This document shows positions 16,582 through 23,899 of a stretch of 40,298 bases of DNA, one piece after another; positions within the stretch are counted from its first letter, which is position 1; each line of letters begins with the position of its first letter. Below the pieces are notes generated by a model that made no database searches, was not told the DNA's origin, and worked only from the letters and a program-made list of their open reading frames with translations. A program made the position numbers and the translations under genes. Origin of the DNA: Aphanothece sp. CMT-3BRIN-NPC111 (GTDB lineage: Bacteria > Cyanobacteriota > Cyanobacteriia > Cyanobacteriales > JAHHGU01); NCBI GenBank assembly GCA_019359765.1, contig JAHHGU010000050.1, positions 1-40,298 on the forward strand, in the 5' to 3' direction.

Positions 16582-16665
16582 TGTGGAAAAATACTGGGAA
16601 TCTGTGGAAAACGTTGCACAGCGTTGGGGAAACGCTGGGGAAACGCTGGGGAAACGCTGGGGAAA
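16582..16665. other. DnaA-box-like sites plus four 11-bp iterons
   Basis: Two copies of TGTGGAAAA (16582-16590 and 16603-16611) match the cyanobacterial DnaA box TTTTCCACA read on the other strand. They are followed by four tandem 11-base units CG(C/T)TGGGGAAA at 16622-16665. The GGAA cores at 16606, 16628, 16639, 16650 and 16661 fall on an exact 11-base lattice, one helical turn. AT-rich DNA flanks the cluster on both sides. This is the layout of an origin or a DnaA-controlled site, but no dnaA, dnaN or rep gene is nearby, so the function is unproven. Confidence 0.5.
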
Positions 16666-16785
16666 GTTTCCATTAAATATAAGAATTGCAAAGAATTATC
16701 CTTTCTCCCAAGAATAATACCTCTTTTAAGCTGCTGCACGTTTAATACTATTTCTTTTAAAGACTAAAGTAGGTTAAGTTGTTGG

Positions 16786-16870
16786 CGAAGAAAGACGGCG
16801 TAGCATATACAAAGTGAAACCCAACATTCATAAAATTTGTGTTGGGTGACGCTACGCTTAACCCAACCTA
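16786..16870. repeat. GTTGGGT-type dispersed repeat
   Basis: The segment contains ACCCAACATTC...TGTGTTGGGT and ends CGCTTAACCCAACCT, with inverted arms. The same vocabulary (TGGGTT, AACCCAACCTA) appears at 28015-28113. Repeats of this kind are scattered through many cyanobacterial genomes. No gene is present. Confidence 0.6.
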
Positions 16871-16894
16871 AAATTACAGCACTTTGCATATAAA

Positions 16895-16974
16895 GAAGTA
16901 CACCCCTCCCTTGCCCCCTCCCCTCGACTTCGGGGAGGGGGCAAGGGAGCGCGGGTGGGGTATTTCTGTACTTC
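16895..16974. repeat. GC-rich hairpin with 18-bp perfect arms
   Basis: The arms CTCCCTTGCCCCCTCCCC (16906-16923) and their exact complement (16932-16949) form a very stable stem. Outer ends GAAGTAC / GTACTTC are also inverted, so the unit looks like a small mobile palindrome. A small open frame across it is only repeat sequence. Confidence 0.8.
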
Positions 16975-17132
16975 ACCCACTTGCATTCTGCTGTAGTAGC
17001 TAATTAACCGGACTTGGTATAACTTGCATATTTCCACATTTAGAAAAAACGCCTAAGTATTAACCGTTAAGTTCTATCCTAAAGGGTAAGATAGAACTTA
17101 ACGATATTCTTTGAGCGCAAAGAAAGTAGGAC

Positions 17133-18830
17133 TCAAGCAACTGGTTGATTTGAAACCGTTAGAGTGTGTCCCAAAACATTAAAAGCCTGACGCTGCTCGA
17201 ACAAGTCAACCAAGTCGCTGTTGATTTTGTGTTTGATCGCTTCTTGTCGTAGAATTCTCAGCGTGGTTTCCACTGGCAACCGACGCTTATAAGGGCGATC
17301 GCTAGCCGTGAGAGCATCGTATATATCTGCAACTGTTAAAATCTGGCTTTGAATGGGAATATCTTGTTGTTTCAAGCCTTGGGGATAGCCAGTACCATCG
17401 AGCTTTTCGTGATGTCTTGCGGCAATAAGTGGGACATTTTTAAGATGCTTTGTCCAGGGAATCCGCTTGAGAAATTCGTAAGTATGAGTGACGTGAGCCT
17501 CAATTGCTAACCGCTCTGTTGATGTCAGGTTCCCTTTAGGAATCATCAACTGCTCCATTTCTGGTTGTGTAACCAGCGGCTTTAGCTCACCATCAATATC
17601 TCGATAGCTATATTGAGACAGTTCTGTGAGTTCAACAAAAGCTTCTTCAAAGGAAGCCTGAAATTGCTTTGTCTGCACAACTTCAGGTTCATTAATTTGT
17701 AGTAGTATCTCCCAGTAGCGGTTGAGTTTCTCAATTGCTTGAGTTAGCTGGGTATCAAATTGTTCTAATGCATGGCAGTGAGCGCATTCATTTACTGGTG
17801 TAATGTCTTCATGCTGGCAATCTGAGCCTGTAAGTAAATAACTGAATTTGGTTTGGGCGCATTCCATTTCCAGAGTGCGTTGCGCTAGAGCAAACCGATG
17901 ACGAATCACCTCTAGCTGTTCTGGATATAATTTTTTGTGCTTCCCTAAGATAGCTTCTGGAACACCCACTTTGCCAAAGTCGTGCAACAAGGCGGCGTAG
18001 CGAATTTCTTGAATTTGGCGATCGCTAAAATAAATAGACCGCAGCGGCCCTGTAGTGATTGAACTGGCTTCTTGACTTAGCCGCACAGTTAGTTCAGCGA
18101 CTCGCTCTGAATGACCAGATGTCGTAGGATCTCGCGCTTCAATAATTTGAACAGACGCCTTGACAAAACCTTCAAATAAATTCTCAATACTCTGTTGCAG
18201 CTGGTTTCTTTCTATCGAGATAGCTGCCATGGAAGCGAGCGATCGCACAATGCGCTCTTCCCACTCTGAATAGGGCTGAGTCACTTCCGCCACATTCTGG
18301 GGTGTGACAACCGCATCCGAGCTAATTTTGCGATTGATCAACTGAAGCACGCCAATGATTTCCCCGTCCTGGTTTTGCATTGGCAGCACCAACACCGAGC
18401 GAGTGCGGTAAGAGAAGTTCAAGTCAAAACGGCGATCGCACTGGTAAGAAACATCTTTAGGTAAATCATAGGCATCTGGCAAATTTAAGCTTTCTCCCGT
18501 CATCGCTACGTACCCCGCGATACTTTGGCGAGTTAGGGGCATAGCAAACTCCTGAAAAGAAGCACTGGGGAGAGAATCGTTTTGCGCCACCTTAAATAGC
18601 AACTCAGAAATCTCATCCCTACGATCTATCAGATAGACACTGCCAGCATCACTTAAAGTAATCTCCCGACTCTTGGATAAAATCAGATCAAGTAACTGTC
18701 CCAAATCATGGCTACTCGAAAGCGCCGTGCCAATTGCTAAAAGTTGCTCAATAATTTCTGCCGGCTGAGTCCAATCCGGTCGCTGTCCCTGTAGGTCAGT
18801 ATTAATGCTCTGGTAGTGGGAAAGAATCAT
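17133..18830 (-). CDS. GAF and HD-GYP domain protein (probable cyclic-di-GMP phosphodiesterase)
   Basis: The 565-residue protein has an N-terminal GAF domain (about residues 25-208) and an HD-GYP domain. HD-GYP enzymes hydrolyse cyclic-di-GMP. Key motifs are GHSERVAELTVRLS (240-252), LLHDFGKVGVPEAIL (HD at 283-284), ARHHEKLDGTGYPQG (471-485) and VADIYDALTASDRPYK (500-515). Between the HD and GYP parts there is an insert of about 110 residues (320-435), with Cys at 324, 338, 349 and 352 and nearby His (CQHED, CAHCHAL). That could be a metal or redox sensing module. It has no receiver domain or membrane segment, so the GAF domain is probably the input. It is transcribed alone. Confidence 0.9.
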   Translation of the reverse strand: MILSHYQSINTDLQGQRPDWTQPAEIIEQLLAIGTALSSSHDLGQLLDLILSKSREITLSDAGSVYLIDRRDEISELLFKVAQNDSLPSASFQEFAMPLTRQSIAGYVAMTGESLNLPDAYDLPKDVSYQCDRRFDLNFSYRTRSVLVLPMQNQDGEIIGVLQLINRKISSDAVVTPQNVAEVTQPYSEWEERIVRSLASMAAISIERNQLQQSIENLFEGFVKASVQIIEARDPTTSGHSERVAELTVRLSQEASSITTGPLRSIYFSDRQIQEIRYAALLHDFGKVGVPEAILGKHKKLYPEQLEVIRHRFALAQRTLEMECAQTKFSYLLTGSDCQHEDITPVNECAHCHALEQFDTQLTQAIEKLNRYWEILLQINEPEVVQTKQFQASFEEAFVELTELSQYSYRDIDGELKPLVTQPEMEQLMIPKGNLTSTERLAIEAHVTHTYEFLKRIPWTKHLKNVPLIAARHHEKLDGTGYPQGLKQQDIPIQSQILTVADIYDALTASDRPYKRRLPVETTLRILRQEAIKHKINSDLVDLFEQRQAFNVLGHTLTVSNQPVA

Positions 18831-18853
18831 ATTTTTTTACAATTATCTTAATA

Positions 18854-19147
18854 TCATAGGGACTGGCAGCTAGTCATAGAACCTTTTTTAGCAGGATTTA
18901 AACCGTGTAATTGACGACGGTGTAACCGAGTGGGGATGCACTCAACAACTCGTGTATACTCAGGCTTGAACTCACCACCAACCAGCAGATAGGCAAGAAC
19001 CCATGAATCGATGCCATGAGCGTTAAACTCAAAGGCAGAGCTAGTTAACTTGCTGCATTCTTTTTTATCGACTTTGAGTAACTCGTTGGCTACTTCAATA
19101 TTAACAACTGTTAGTCGCTCAAACTTTAGCGCCTTGACATGGTTGAA
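18854..19147 (-). pseudogene. C-terminal remnant resembling an IscB/IsrB-type protein
   Basis: An open stretch of 97 codons, with no start codon, reads HVKALKFERLTVVNIEVANE, SAFEFNAHGIDSWVLAYLLVGG, and IPTRLHRRQLHGLNPAKKG, then a stop. From memory, the FELNAHG-VDSW and HRRQLH-PAKGG signatures belong to large cyanobacterial RRXRR/HNH proteins of the IscB/IsrB group, the transposon-encoded ancestors of Cas9. The expected following YGGT segment is missing, and an in-frame stop blocks the upstream side. It is therefore a fragment cut at both ends. The family call rests on recall, not on a search. Confidence 0.45.
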
Positions 19148-19292
19148 TCAATAAAATAGAAGCTTTAACGTTAATGCTAGTTCTGCCATGTAGAAATTAT
19201 AGGGTTAAATTACTCAGTATTGTAAAATAACCTAACAGGACAAATCCAGTAGATAGCTTTGGTACCTGCCCTGAAAAAACAGAGAGCAAAGG

Positions 19293-19619
19293 CTATTTCT
19301 TTGTAAAGCGCTGAATTATGATTTGGACAGCCAGAGCTACCAGACCAAAAGCTACTAAACCAAATACGCCTGTTGCTAGTGCACTAACGCCCACAACCAA
19401 AGTGCGAACAGCTACGGCAATATTGATAGCAAATGTGCTGCTGGTGGGGAGGGGCTTGGCAGCAAAGGTCTGGGCAATCGATGATGTCAAGGAGTAGAGA
19501 GCGATCGCCAGTCCTCCAGCAATGAGCGCGCCCGTCAAACAACGCAGGGGACTCGTCAGTTTTTGGGGAGCCTCAATCGATGGGGAGGCTGGCTTTTGGG
19601 TTGGGGTCGAATTAGTCAT
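19293..19619 (-). CDS. DUF3082 membrane protein
   Basis: The 108-residue protein has a polar, Pro/Ser/Thr-rich N-terminus (residues 1-25), then two hydrophobic segments, about 28-50 (LTGALIAGGLAIALYSLTSSIA) and 70-100 (TLVVGVSALATGVFGLVAFG). It matches the cyanobacterial DUF3082 family in sequence feel and length. The function is unknown; it is probably a thylakoid or plasma membrane protein. It is divergent from the response-regulator fusion gene at 19759, with 139 bases of shared upstream DNA. Confidence 0.85.
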   Translation of the reverse strand: MTNSTPTQKPASPSIEAPQKLTSPLRCLTGALIAGGLAIALYSLTSSIAQTFAAKPLPTSSTFAINIAVAVRTLVVGVSALATGVFGLVAFGLVALAVQIIIQRFTKK

Positions 19620-19758
19620 AAATTTTATAAGGATTGGTTGTCTTCGCCTAAGTCAGCGCCTTTTTTTGCTTGTAATAGTCAGGATAGGGCGTATCTCGCT
19701 CTGGTAGATATGTGTTGGATTCGGATGAAAACCACTGCAAGGAAATTGACAACAAATC

Positions 19759-21426
19759 ATGGCTAAACCTGTAATTCTGACAGTTGACGACGATCCTGAA
19801 GTTCTACAGGCTATTGCACGCGATTTGCGGCGTGCATACGGCGATCGCTTTCGAGTGATTCGTGCCGACTCAGGAGCTTCTGCCTTAGAAGTTAGCCAAC
19901 AACTAAAGCTACGCAACGAACCAGTAGCACTATTTTTAGTAGATCAAAAGATGCCACAGATGAGCGGTGTCGAGTTACTCGAAAAGGAGATAGAACTCTT
20001 CCCTGAAGCTAAACGCGCTTTACTCACCGCTTATGCGGATACTGATGCGGCGATTCGGGCGATTAACACAGCGAGAATTGATTACTACCTAATGAAGCCG
20101 TGGGACCCGCCAGAAGAGCGCTTGTACCCCGTTCTAGACGATCTGCTTGATGACTGGCAAGCCTCATTCCGCCCCCCGTTTCAAGGCATTCGCGTCATTG
20201 GCAACCGCTGGTCGCCCCAGTCCCATGAAACTAAAGACTTCTTAGCACGCAATCAAGTGCCCTATCAATGGTTGGATGTCGAGTTAGACGAGGAGGCACT
20301 GCGCCTGGTATCTTACGCTGAGTGCGATTGTAGGGCACAGCTACCGCTGGTACTTTTTCCTGACGGTTCCCGTCTCATCCAGCCCTCAAACCTGGAAATT
20401 GCTGAGAAAATTGGGCTGCAAACCCGCGCCGAACGTCCGTTTTACGATCTGTTGATCGTCGGTGGTGGTCCTGCCGGACTGGCGGCAGCAGTTTATGGAG
20501 CCTCTGAAGGACTCAGCACAGTGATGATTGAACGACAAGCTCCTGGAGGACAGGCAGGATCGAGTTCTCGCATTGAAAATTACTTGGGTTTCCCAGTCGG
20601 ACTGAGTGGAGCAGACTTAGCTCGACGCGCTGTGACTCAGGCAAGACGCTTTGGCGTGGAAATCCTCACGCCGCAGGAGGTGGCTAGTATTCGCCTGGAA
20701 GACCCCTACCGAATTGCCAAGTTAGTAGATGGCAGCGAGATTAGCTGCCACGCGCTGATGGTTGCCACAGGCGTCTCCTACCGCAAGCTTGACGTGCCTG
20801 GGATAGAGGCATTGTCTGGGGCAGGCGTGTACTACGGTGCAGCAATGACTGAAGCACTCTCCTGTAGTGGTGAAGAAGTTTATATAGTCGGTGGGGCAAA
20901 CTCGGCGGGACAGGCAGCGATGTACTTTTCTAAATATGCCCAAAAAGTCACAATGTTGGTGCGCGGCGACTCCCTGACTAAAAGTATGTCCCAGTACTTG
21001 ATAGATCAGATCGAGGCAACTGAGAACATCACGGTACAAAGCCGTTCCAGTGTTGTTGAGGTGAAAGGGGAGGGTAGCCTAGAAGCGATTGTAATTGCCA
21101 ATGCTGACACCGGCGAAAAGCAAACAGTTCCGGCAACTTCGCTGTTCATCTTTATTGGAGCGATGCCACAAACTAATTGGTTGGATGGTGTGGTCGAGCG
21201 TGATGAACGAGGCTTTATTTTGACTGGAGCGGACTTGATGCGCGAACAACGTCGCCCCAAGGGATGGAACTTGGATCGCGACCCATTTTTACTGGAGACG
21301 AGCGTCCCCGGAATTTTTGCGGCGGGGGATGTGCGTCATAAGTCGGTGAAGCGAGTTGCGTCTGGGGTAGGAGAGGGCGCGATCGCAGTTCAATTCATCC
21401 ATCAATATCTCAGCAACGTGGTCTGA
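19759..21426 (+). CDS. Fused response regulator / glutaredoxin-like / thioredoxin-reductase-like flavoprotein
   Basis: Three domains are visible in 555 residues. The receiver (1-130) has DDD at 10-12, phospho-acceptor Asp62 in LVDQKMP, Thr90 and Lys113. Residues 143-222 resemble a glutaredoxin fold (VIGNRWSPQSHETKDFL, VPYQWLDVELDEE, LPLVLFPDG) but have SPQS where CPxC is expected. From 229 a thioredoxin-reductase-type domain follows, with FAD motif GGGPAG (235-240), GGQAGSSSRIENYLGFP, NADPH motif VGGANSAGQA and C-terminal GIFAAGDVRHKSVKRV. The CxxC expected after GxGVxY is replaced (GAGVYYGAAMTEALSC). Cys189 and Cys191 (ECDC) are present in the middle domain. It could be a phosphorylation-controlled NADPH oxidoreductase with a non-standard acceptor. 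The kinases downstream are likely partners. Confidence 0.88.
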   Translation: MAKPVILTVDDDPEVLQAIARDLRRAYGDRFRVIRADSGASALEVSQQLKLRNEPVALFLVDQKMPQMSGVELLEKEIELFPEAKRALLTAYADTDAAIRAINTARIDYYLMKPWDPPEERLYPVLDDLLDDWQASFRPPFQGIRVIGNRWSPQSHETKDFLARNQVPYQWLDVELDEEALRLVSYAECDCRAQLPLVLFPDGSRLIQPSNLEIAEKIGLQTRAERPFYDLLIVGGGPAGLAAAVYGASEGLSTVMIERQAPGGQAGSSSRIENYLGFPVGLSGADLARRAVTQARRFGVEILTPQEVASIRLEDPYRIAKLVDGSEISCHALMVATGVSYRKLDVPGIEALSGAGVYYGAAMTEALSCSGEEVYIVGGANSAGQAAMYFSKYAQKVTMLVRGDSLTKSMSQYLIDQIEATENITVQSRSSVVEVKGEGSLEAIVIANADTGEKQTVPATSLFIFIGAMPQTNWLDGVVERDERGFILTGADLMREQRRPKGWNLDRDPFLLETSVPGIFAAGDVRHKSVKRVASGVGEGAIAVQFIHQYLSNVV

Positions 21427-21535
21427 CTTTTAATCCAGGCAATCAGTATTGCTTGGTTTGTATCAAGCAATCAATTCTTTACAACTTTTCTTTTTCGCTT
21501 AGCTGTTTTCATGCCACTCAAGAGGAAAGCTTTAC

Positions 21536-22120
21536 GTGAAGTACATCTGCGTGTTCTGCGGCTCTAGTATGGGTTTGCGACCTGCCTATAAGCTAGCTGC
21601 CCAAGCAATGGGTGAGACATTAGCGCGGCGGGATCTTGGTCTAGTTTACGGAGGTGGCAATGTCGGGTTAATGGGCATCGTTGCTGATGCAGCTTTGGCA
21701 GCAGGCGGTCAAGTCATTGGTGTAATTCCAGAGTTTCTCGTTGCTAAGGAAGTTGCACATACTGGACTCACGAAACTTCATGTTGTTGGTTCCATGCACG
21801 AACGCAAAGCTCTAATGGCTGAATTGTCCGATGCCTTTGTCGCGCTTCCTGGTGGATATGGAACCTTGGAGGAGTTCTGCGAGGTATTAAGTTGGGCGGT
21901 ATTGGGTTTACACCAAAAGCCGCAAGGTTTGCTCAATGTCGAGGGTTACTACGATCCGCTGCTGAGATTATTCGACCAGGCGATGACTGAACAATTTTTA
22001 AATCCTGCCTTTCGCTCCCTAGTACTGGAAGCATCAGAACCCGAACATCTAGTCGATAAACTGGCTAGCTACCAACCCCCAAATGTTAATAAGTTGATTG
22101 GGCAGGACACTCAGACGTGA
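21536..22120 (+). CDS. LOG-family nucleotide phosphoribohydrolase
   Basis: The 194-residue protein matches the LOG/TIGR00730 family, which cleaves cytokinin riboside 5'-monophosphates or other nucleoside monophosphates to free base plus ribose 5-phosphate. The signatures are CVFCGSSMG near the start, VYGGGNVGLMG, SMHERKALM and the catalytic PGGYGTLEEFCE. The start is GTG at 21536 with AGAGGAAAG upstream; the protein then begins at the family's usual point. It lies 109 bases after the response-regulator fusion on the same strand, so it may share its transcript. Confidence 0.9.
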   Translation: MKYICVFCGSSMGLRPAYKLAAQAMGETLARRDLGLVYGGGNVGLMGIVADAALAAGGQVIGVIPEFLVAKEVAHTGLTKLHVVGSMHERKALMAELSDAFVALPGGYGTLEEFCEVLSWAVLGLHQKPQGLLNVEGYYDPLLRLFDQAMTEQFLNPAFRSLVLEASEPEHLVDKLASYQPPNVNKLIGQDTQT

Positions 22121-22236
22121 TCTTCTTGGGCGCTAGACTTAGGGGTTATACGGTGGGGATTATACCCTCCAGACCTTTGTTAGTTAAAGAACCAACCTTA
22201 AACAACGAAATTGTCGATAACTGCATTAAAAATTTT

Positions 22237-22340
22237 TATAGCAGTTGCCATAATGGCTCTTGACAATCGACCTCACCTCCATGCACGCTCTAGTTGCTGC
22301 CATAACTGCCTAATTGCTAAAAGCTAACTGCTAATTGCTA
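22237..22340. repeat. Dispersed intergenic repeat R1, copy 2
   Basis: The copy starts TATAGCAGTTGCCATAATGG, contains TTGACAATCGACCTCACC and ends AAGCTAACTGCTAATTGCTA. It ends only six bases before the AAGGAG ribosome-binding site (22346-22351) of the first kinase gene, so it forms most of that gene's 5' leader. Confidence 0.75.
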
Positions 22341-22356
22341 GAAATAAGGAGTTGCC

Positions 22357-23748
22357 ATGCTGCACGATCCCAACCAGACGCTACTATTTCCGAAATTGCC
22401 CGCAGAGGTGTTACAGGAAATGAAGCAGCATGGCACGGAGATTCAGGTGAATGCGGGCGAGGTGCTGGTTTCTGAAGGTGATTCAAACTCCAACTTTTAT
22501 GTTGTCCTTGAGGGTGAAATTCAGATTACAAAACTTGTCGGCAAAGAGACGCAACTACTAATAATTCATCGCTCTGGTGAGTTCATGGGTGATCTTTCGA
22601 TGCTAACTAATTCTGCGTCCATTTTCAGTGCTAGCGCGATCGCCCCTTCTCGCGTACTGCGGCTCGATAGCATTACCTTCAAGCGCATTATCACCGAATG
22701 TTCACCATTAGCTGATGTGATTCTTTCAGCGATGGTAGGGCGCACCAACGACGTTGAAGCGCAACTCAGGCAACAGGAGAAGCTGGCGGCGCTTGGTAAA
22801 CTGTCAGCAGGTCTTGCCCATGAGTTAAATAATCCAGCCGCAGCGGGGAGACGAGCAGCAATTTCATTGAGTGAGAACTTCCAAAACTCGCAATCTCTAA
22901 TTTTGCAGCTGCATGAACTTTCTCTCACAAAAGCCCAACTAAATTACCTTGCTGATATTCAGCGTCAGGGGAGCAAACACGCTACCACATCCCCCCAACT
23001 CAATCCCCTCACCCAAAGCGACAAAGAAGAAGAGGTGACAGACTGGCTAGAGTTGCACGACGTGAATGATGGCTGGAAACTCGCCCCAACATTAGTTAAT
23101 GCTGGACTGGACACTGAACAGCTGGATAATCTTGCTGACCAAATAACGGCTGACTCTCTTAAAAACGTCGTGAAATGGCTAGAAGCGGCAATTGCTTCCT
23201 CTTGTCTACTAAAAGAGATCGAGCAGAGTACCACACGCATCTCTGAGTTGGTGAAAGCAGTTAAAGGTTACACCTACATGGATCGAGCTTTGCTGCAAGA
23301 GGTAGATGTGCATGAGGGAATTGAAAATACGCTTCTTATGTTTGGTCATAAACTCAAAAAGGGAATCACTGTCAACCGCGACTACGACCAAAGTCTGCCC
23401 CGAATTTGCGCTTATGCCAGCGAACTCAATCAGGTGTGGACGAATTTGATTGACAATGCCATCGACGCTATGACCAGCAAAGGCCAACTCTCGATACGCA
23501 CCTCCAAAGATAATAATTGCGTGTTGGTGGAGATTGCTGACGATGGCATAGGCATCCCGCCAGAAGTTCAGTCTCGCATCTTTGAGCCATTCTTTACTAC
23601 TAAAGGCGTGGGCGAAGGCACCGGGTTAGGTTTAGAAATTGCCTATCGCATTGTCAAAAAGCATCACGGTGACATTCACTTTGATTCCCAAGCTGGTGAT
23701 ACGCACTTTCGGATTTATCTGCCTATTAAATTTCTTAAAAGCTCATGA
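22357..23748 (+). CDS. Cyclic-nucleotide-binding-domain histidine kinase 1
   Basis: The 463-residue protein begins with a cNMP-binding-like beta-barrel (about 10-130; SEGDSNSNFYVVLEGEIQI, HRSGEFMGDLSML). It lacks the Arg of the classical phosphate cassette (RTA/RxA), so the ligand may not be cAMP. The dimerisation helix carries phospho-acceptor His155 in SAGLAHELNNPAAAGRR. About 115 residues (175-290) separate it from the second helix (IEQSTTRISELVKAVKG). The HATPase domain follows, with N-box NQVWTNLIDNAIDAM near 358-372, G1 DDGIGIPPE, and TTKGVGEGTGLGL. No membrane segment is seen, so it is cytosolic. ATG with AAGGAG. It is paralogous to the next gene and likely signals to the receiver fusion at 19759. 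Confidence 0.9.
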   Translation: MLHDPNQTLLFPKLPAEVLQEMKQHGTEIQVNAGEVLVSEGDSNSNFYVVLEGEIQITKLVGKETQLLIIHRSGEFMGDLSMLTNSASIFSASAIAPSRVLRLDSITFKRIITECSPLADVILSAMVGRTNDVEAQLRQQEKLAALGKLSAGLAHELNNPAAAGRRAAISLSENFQNSQSLILQLHELSLTKAQLNYLADIQRQGSKHATTSPQLNPLTQSDKEEEVTDWLELHDVNDGWKLAPTLVNAGLDTEQLDNLADQITADSLKNVVKWLEAAIASSCLLKEIEQSTTRISELVKAVKGYTYMDRALLQEVDVHEGIENTLLMFGHKLKKGITVNRDYDQSLPRICAYASELNQVWTNLIDNAIDAMTSKGQLSIRTSKDNNCVLVEIADDGIGIPPEVQSRIFEPFFTTKGVGEGTGLGLEIAYRIVKKHHGDIHFDSQAGDTHFRIYLPIKFLKSS

Positions 23749-23899
23749 GACAGATAGCGATTGGCAAATACATTGAAACCCTAATAGCTGAGCGCTCCAT
23801 TCCAGGTCTTTCAGTAGCAGCCAGAAGCAAATAAAGATAAATTTTGTTTAATAATTCTAGTTTTGCAATTCACCTTGCTAGTACAGCAAAAATCTAATT

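Noticed and set aside
16622..16665. CRISPR-like direct repeats
   Set aside because: Units are 11 bases with no spacers; no cas genes. It is an iteron-type tandem repeat instead.
16764..16976. 70-residue minus-strand open frame
   Set aside because: It crosses the GC-rich palindrome 16895-16974 and the GTTGGGT repeat; low-complexity translation.
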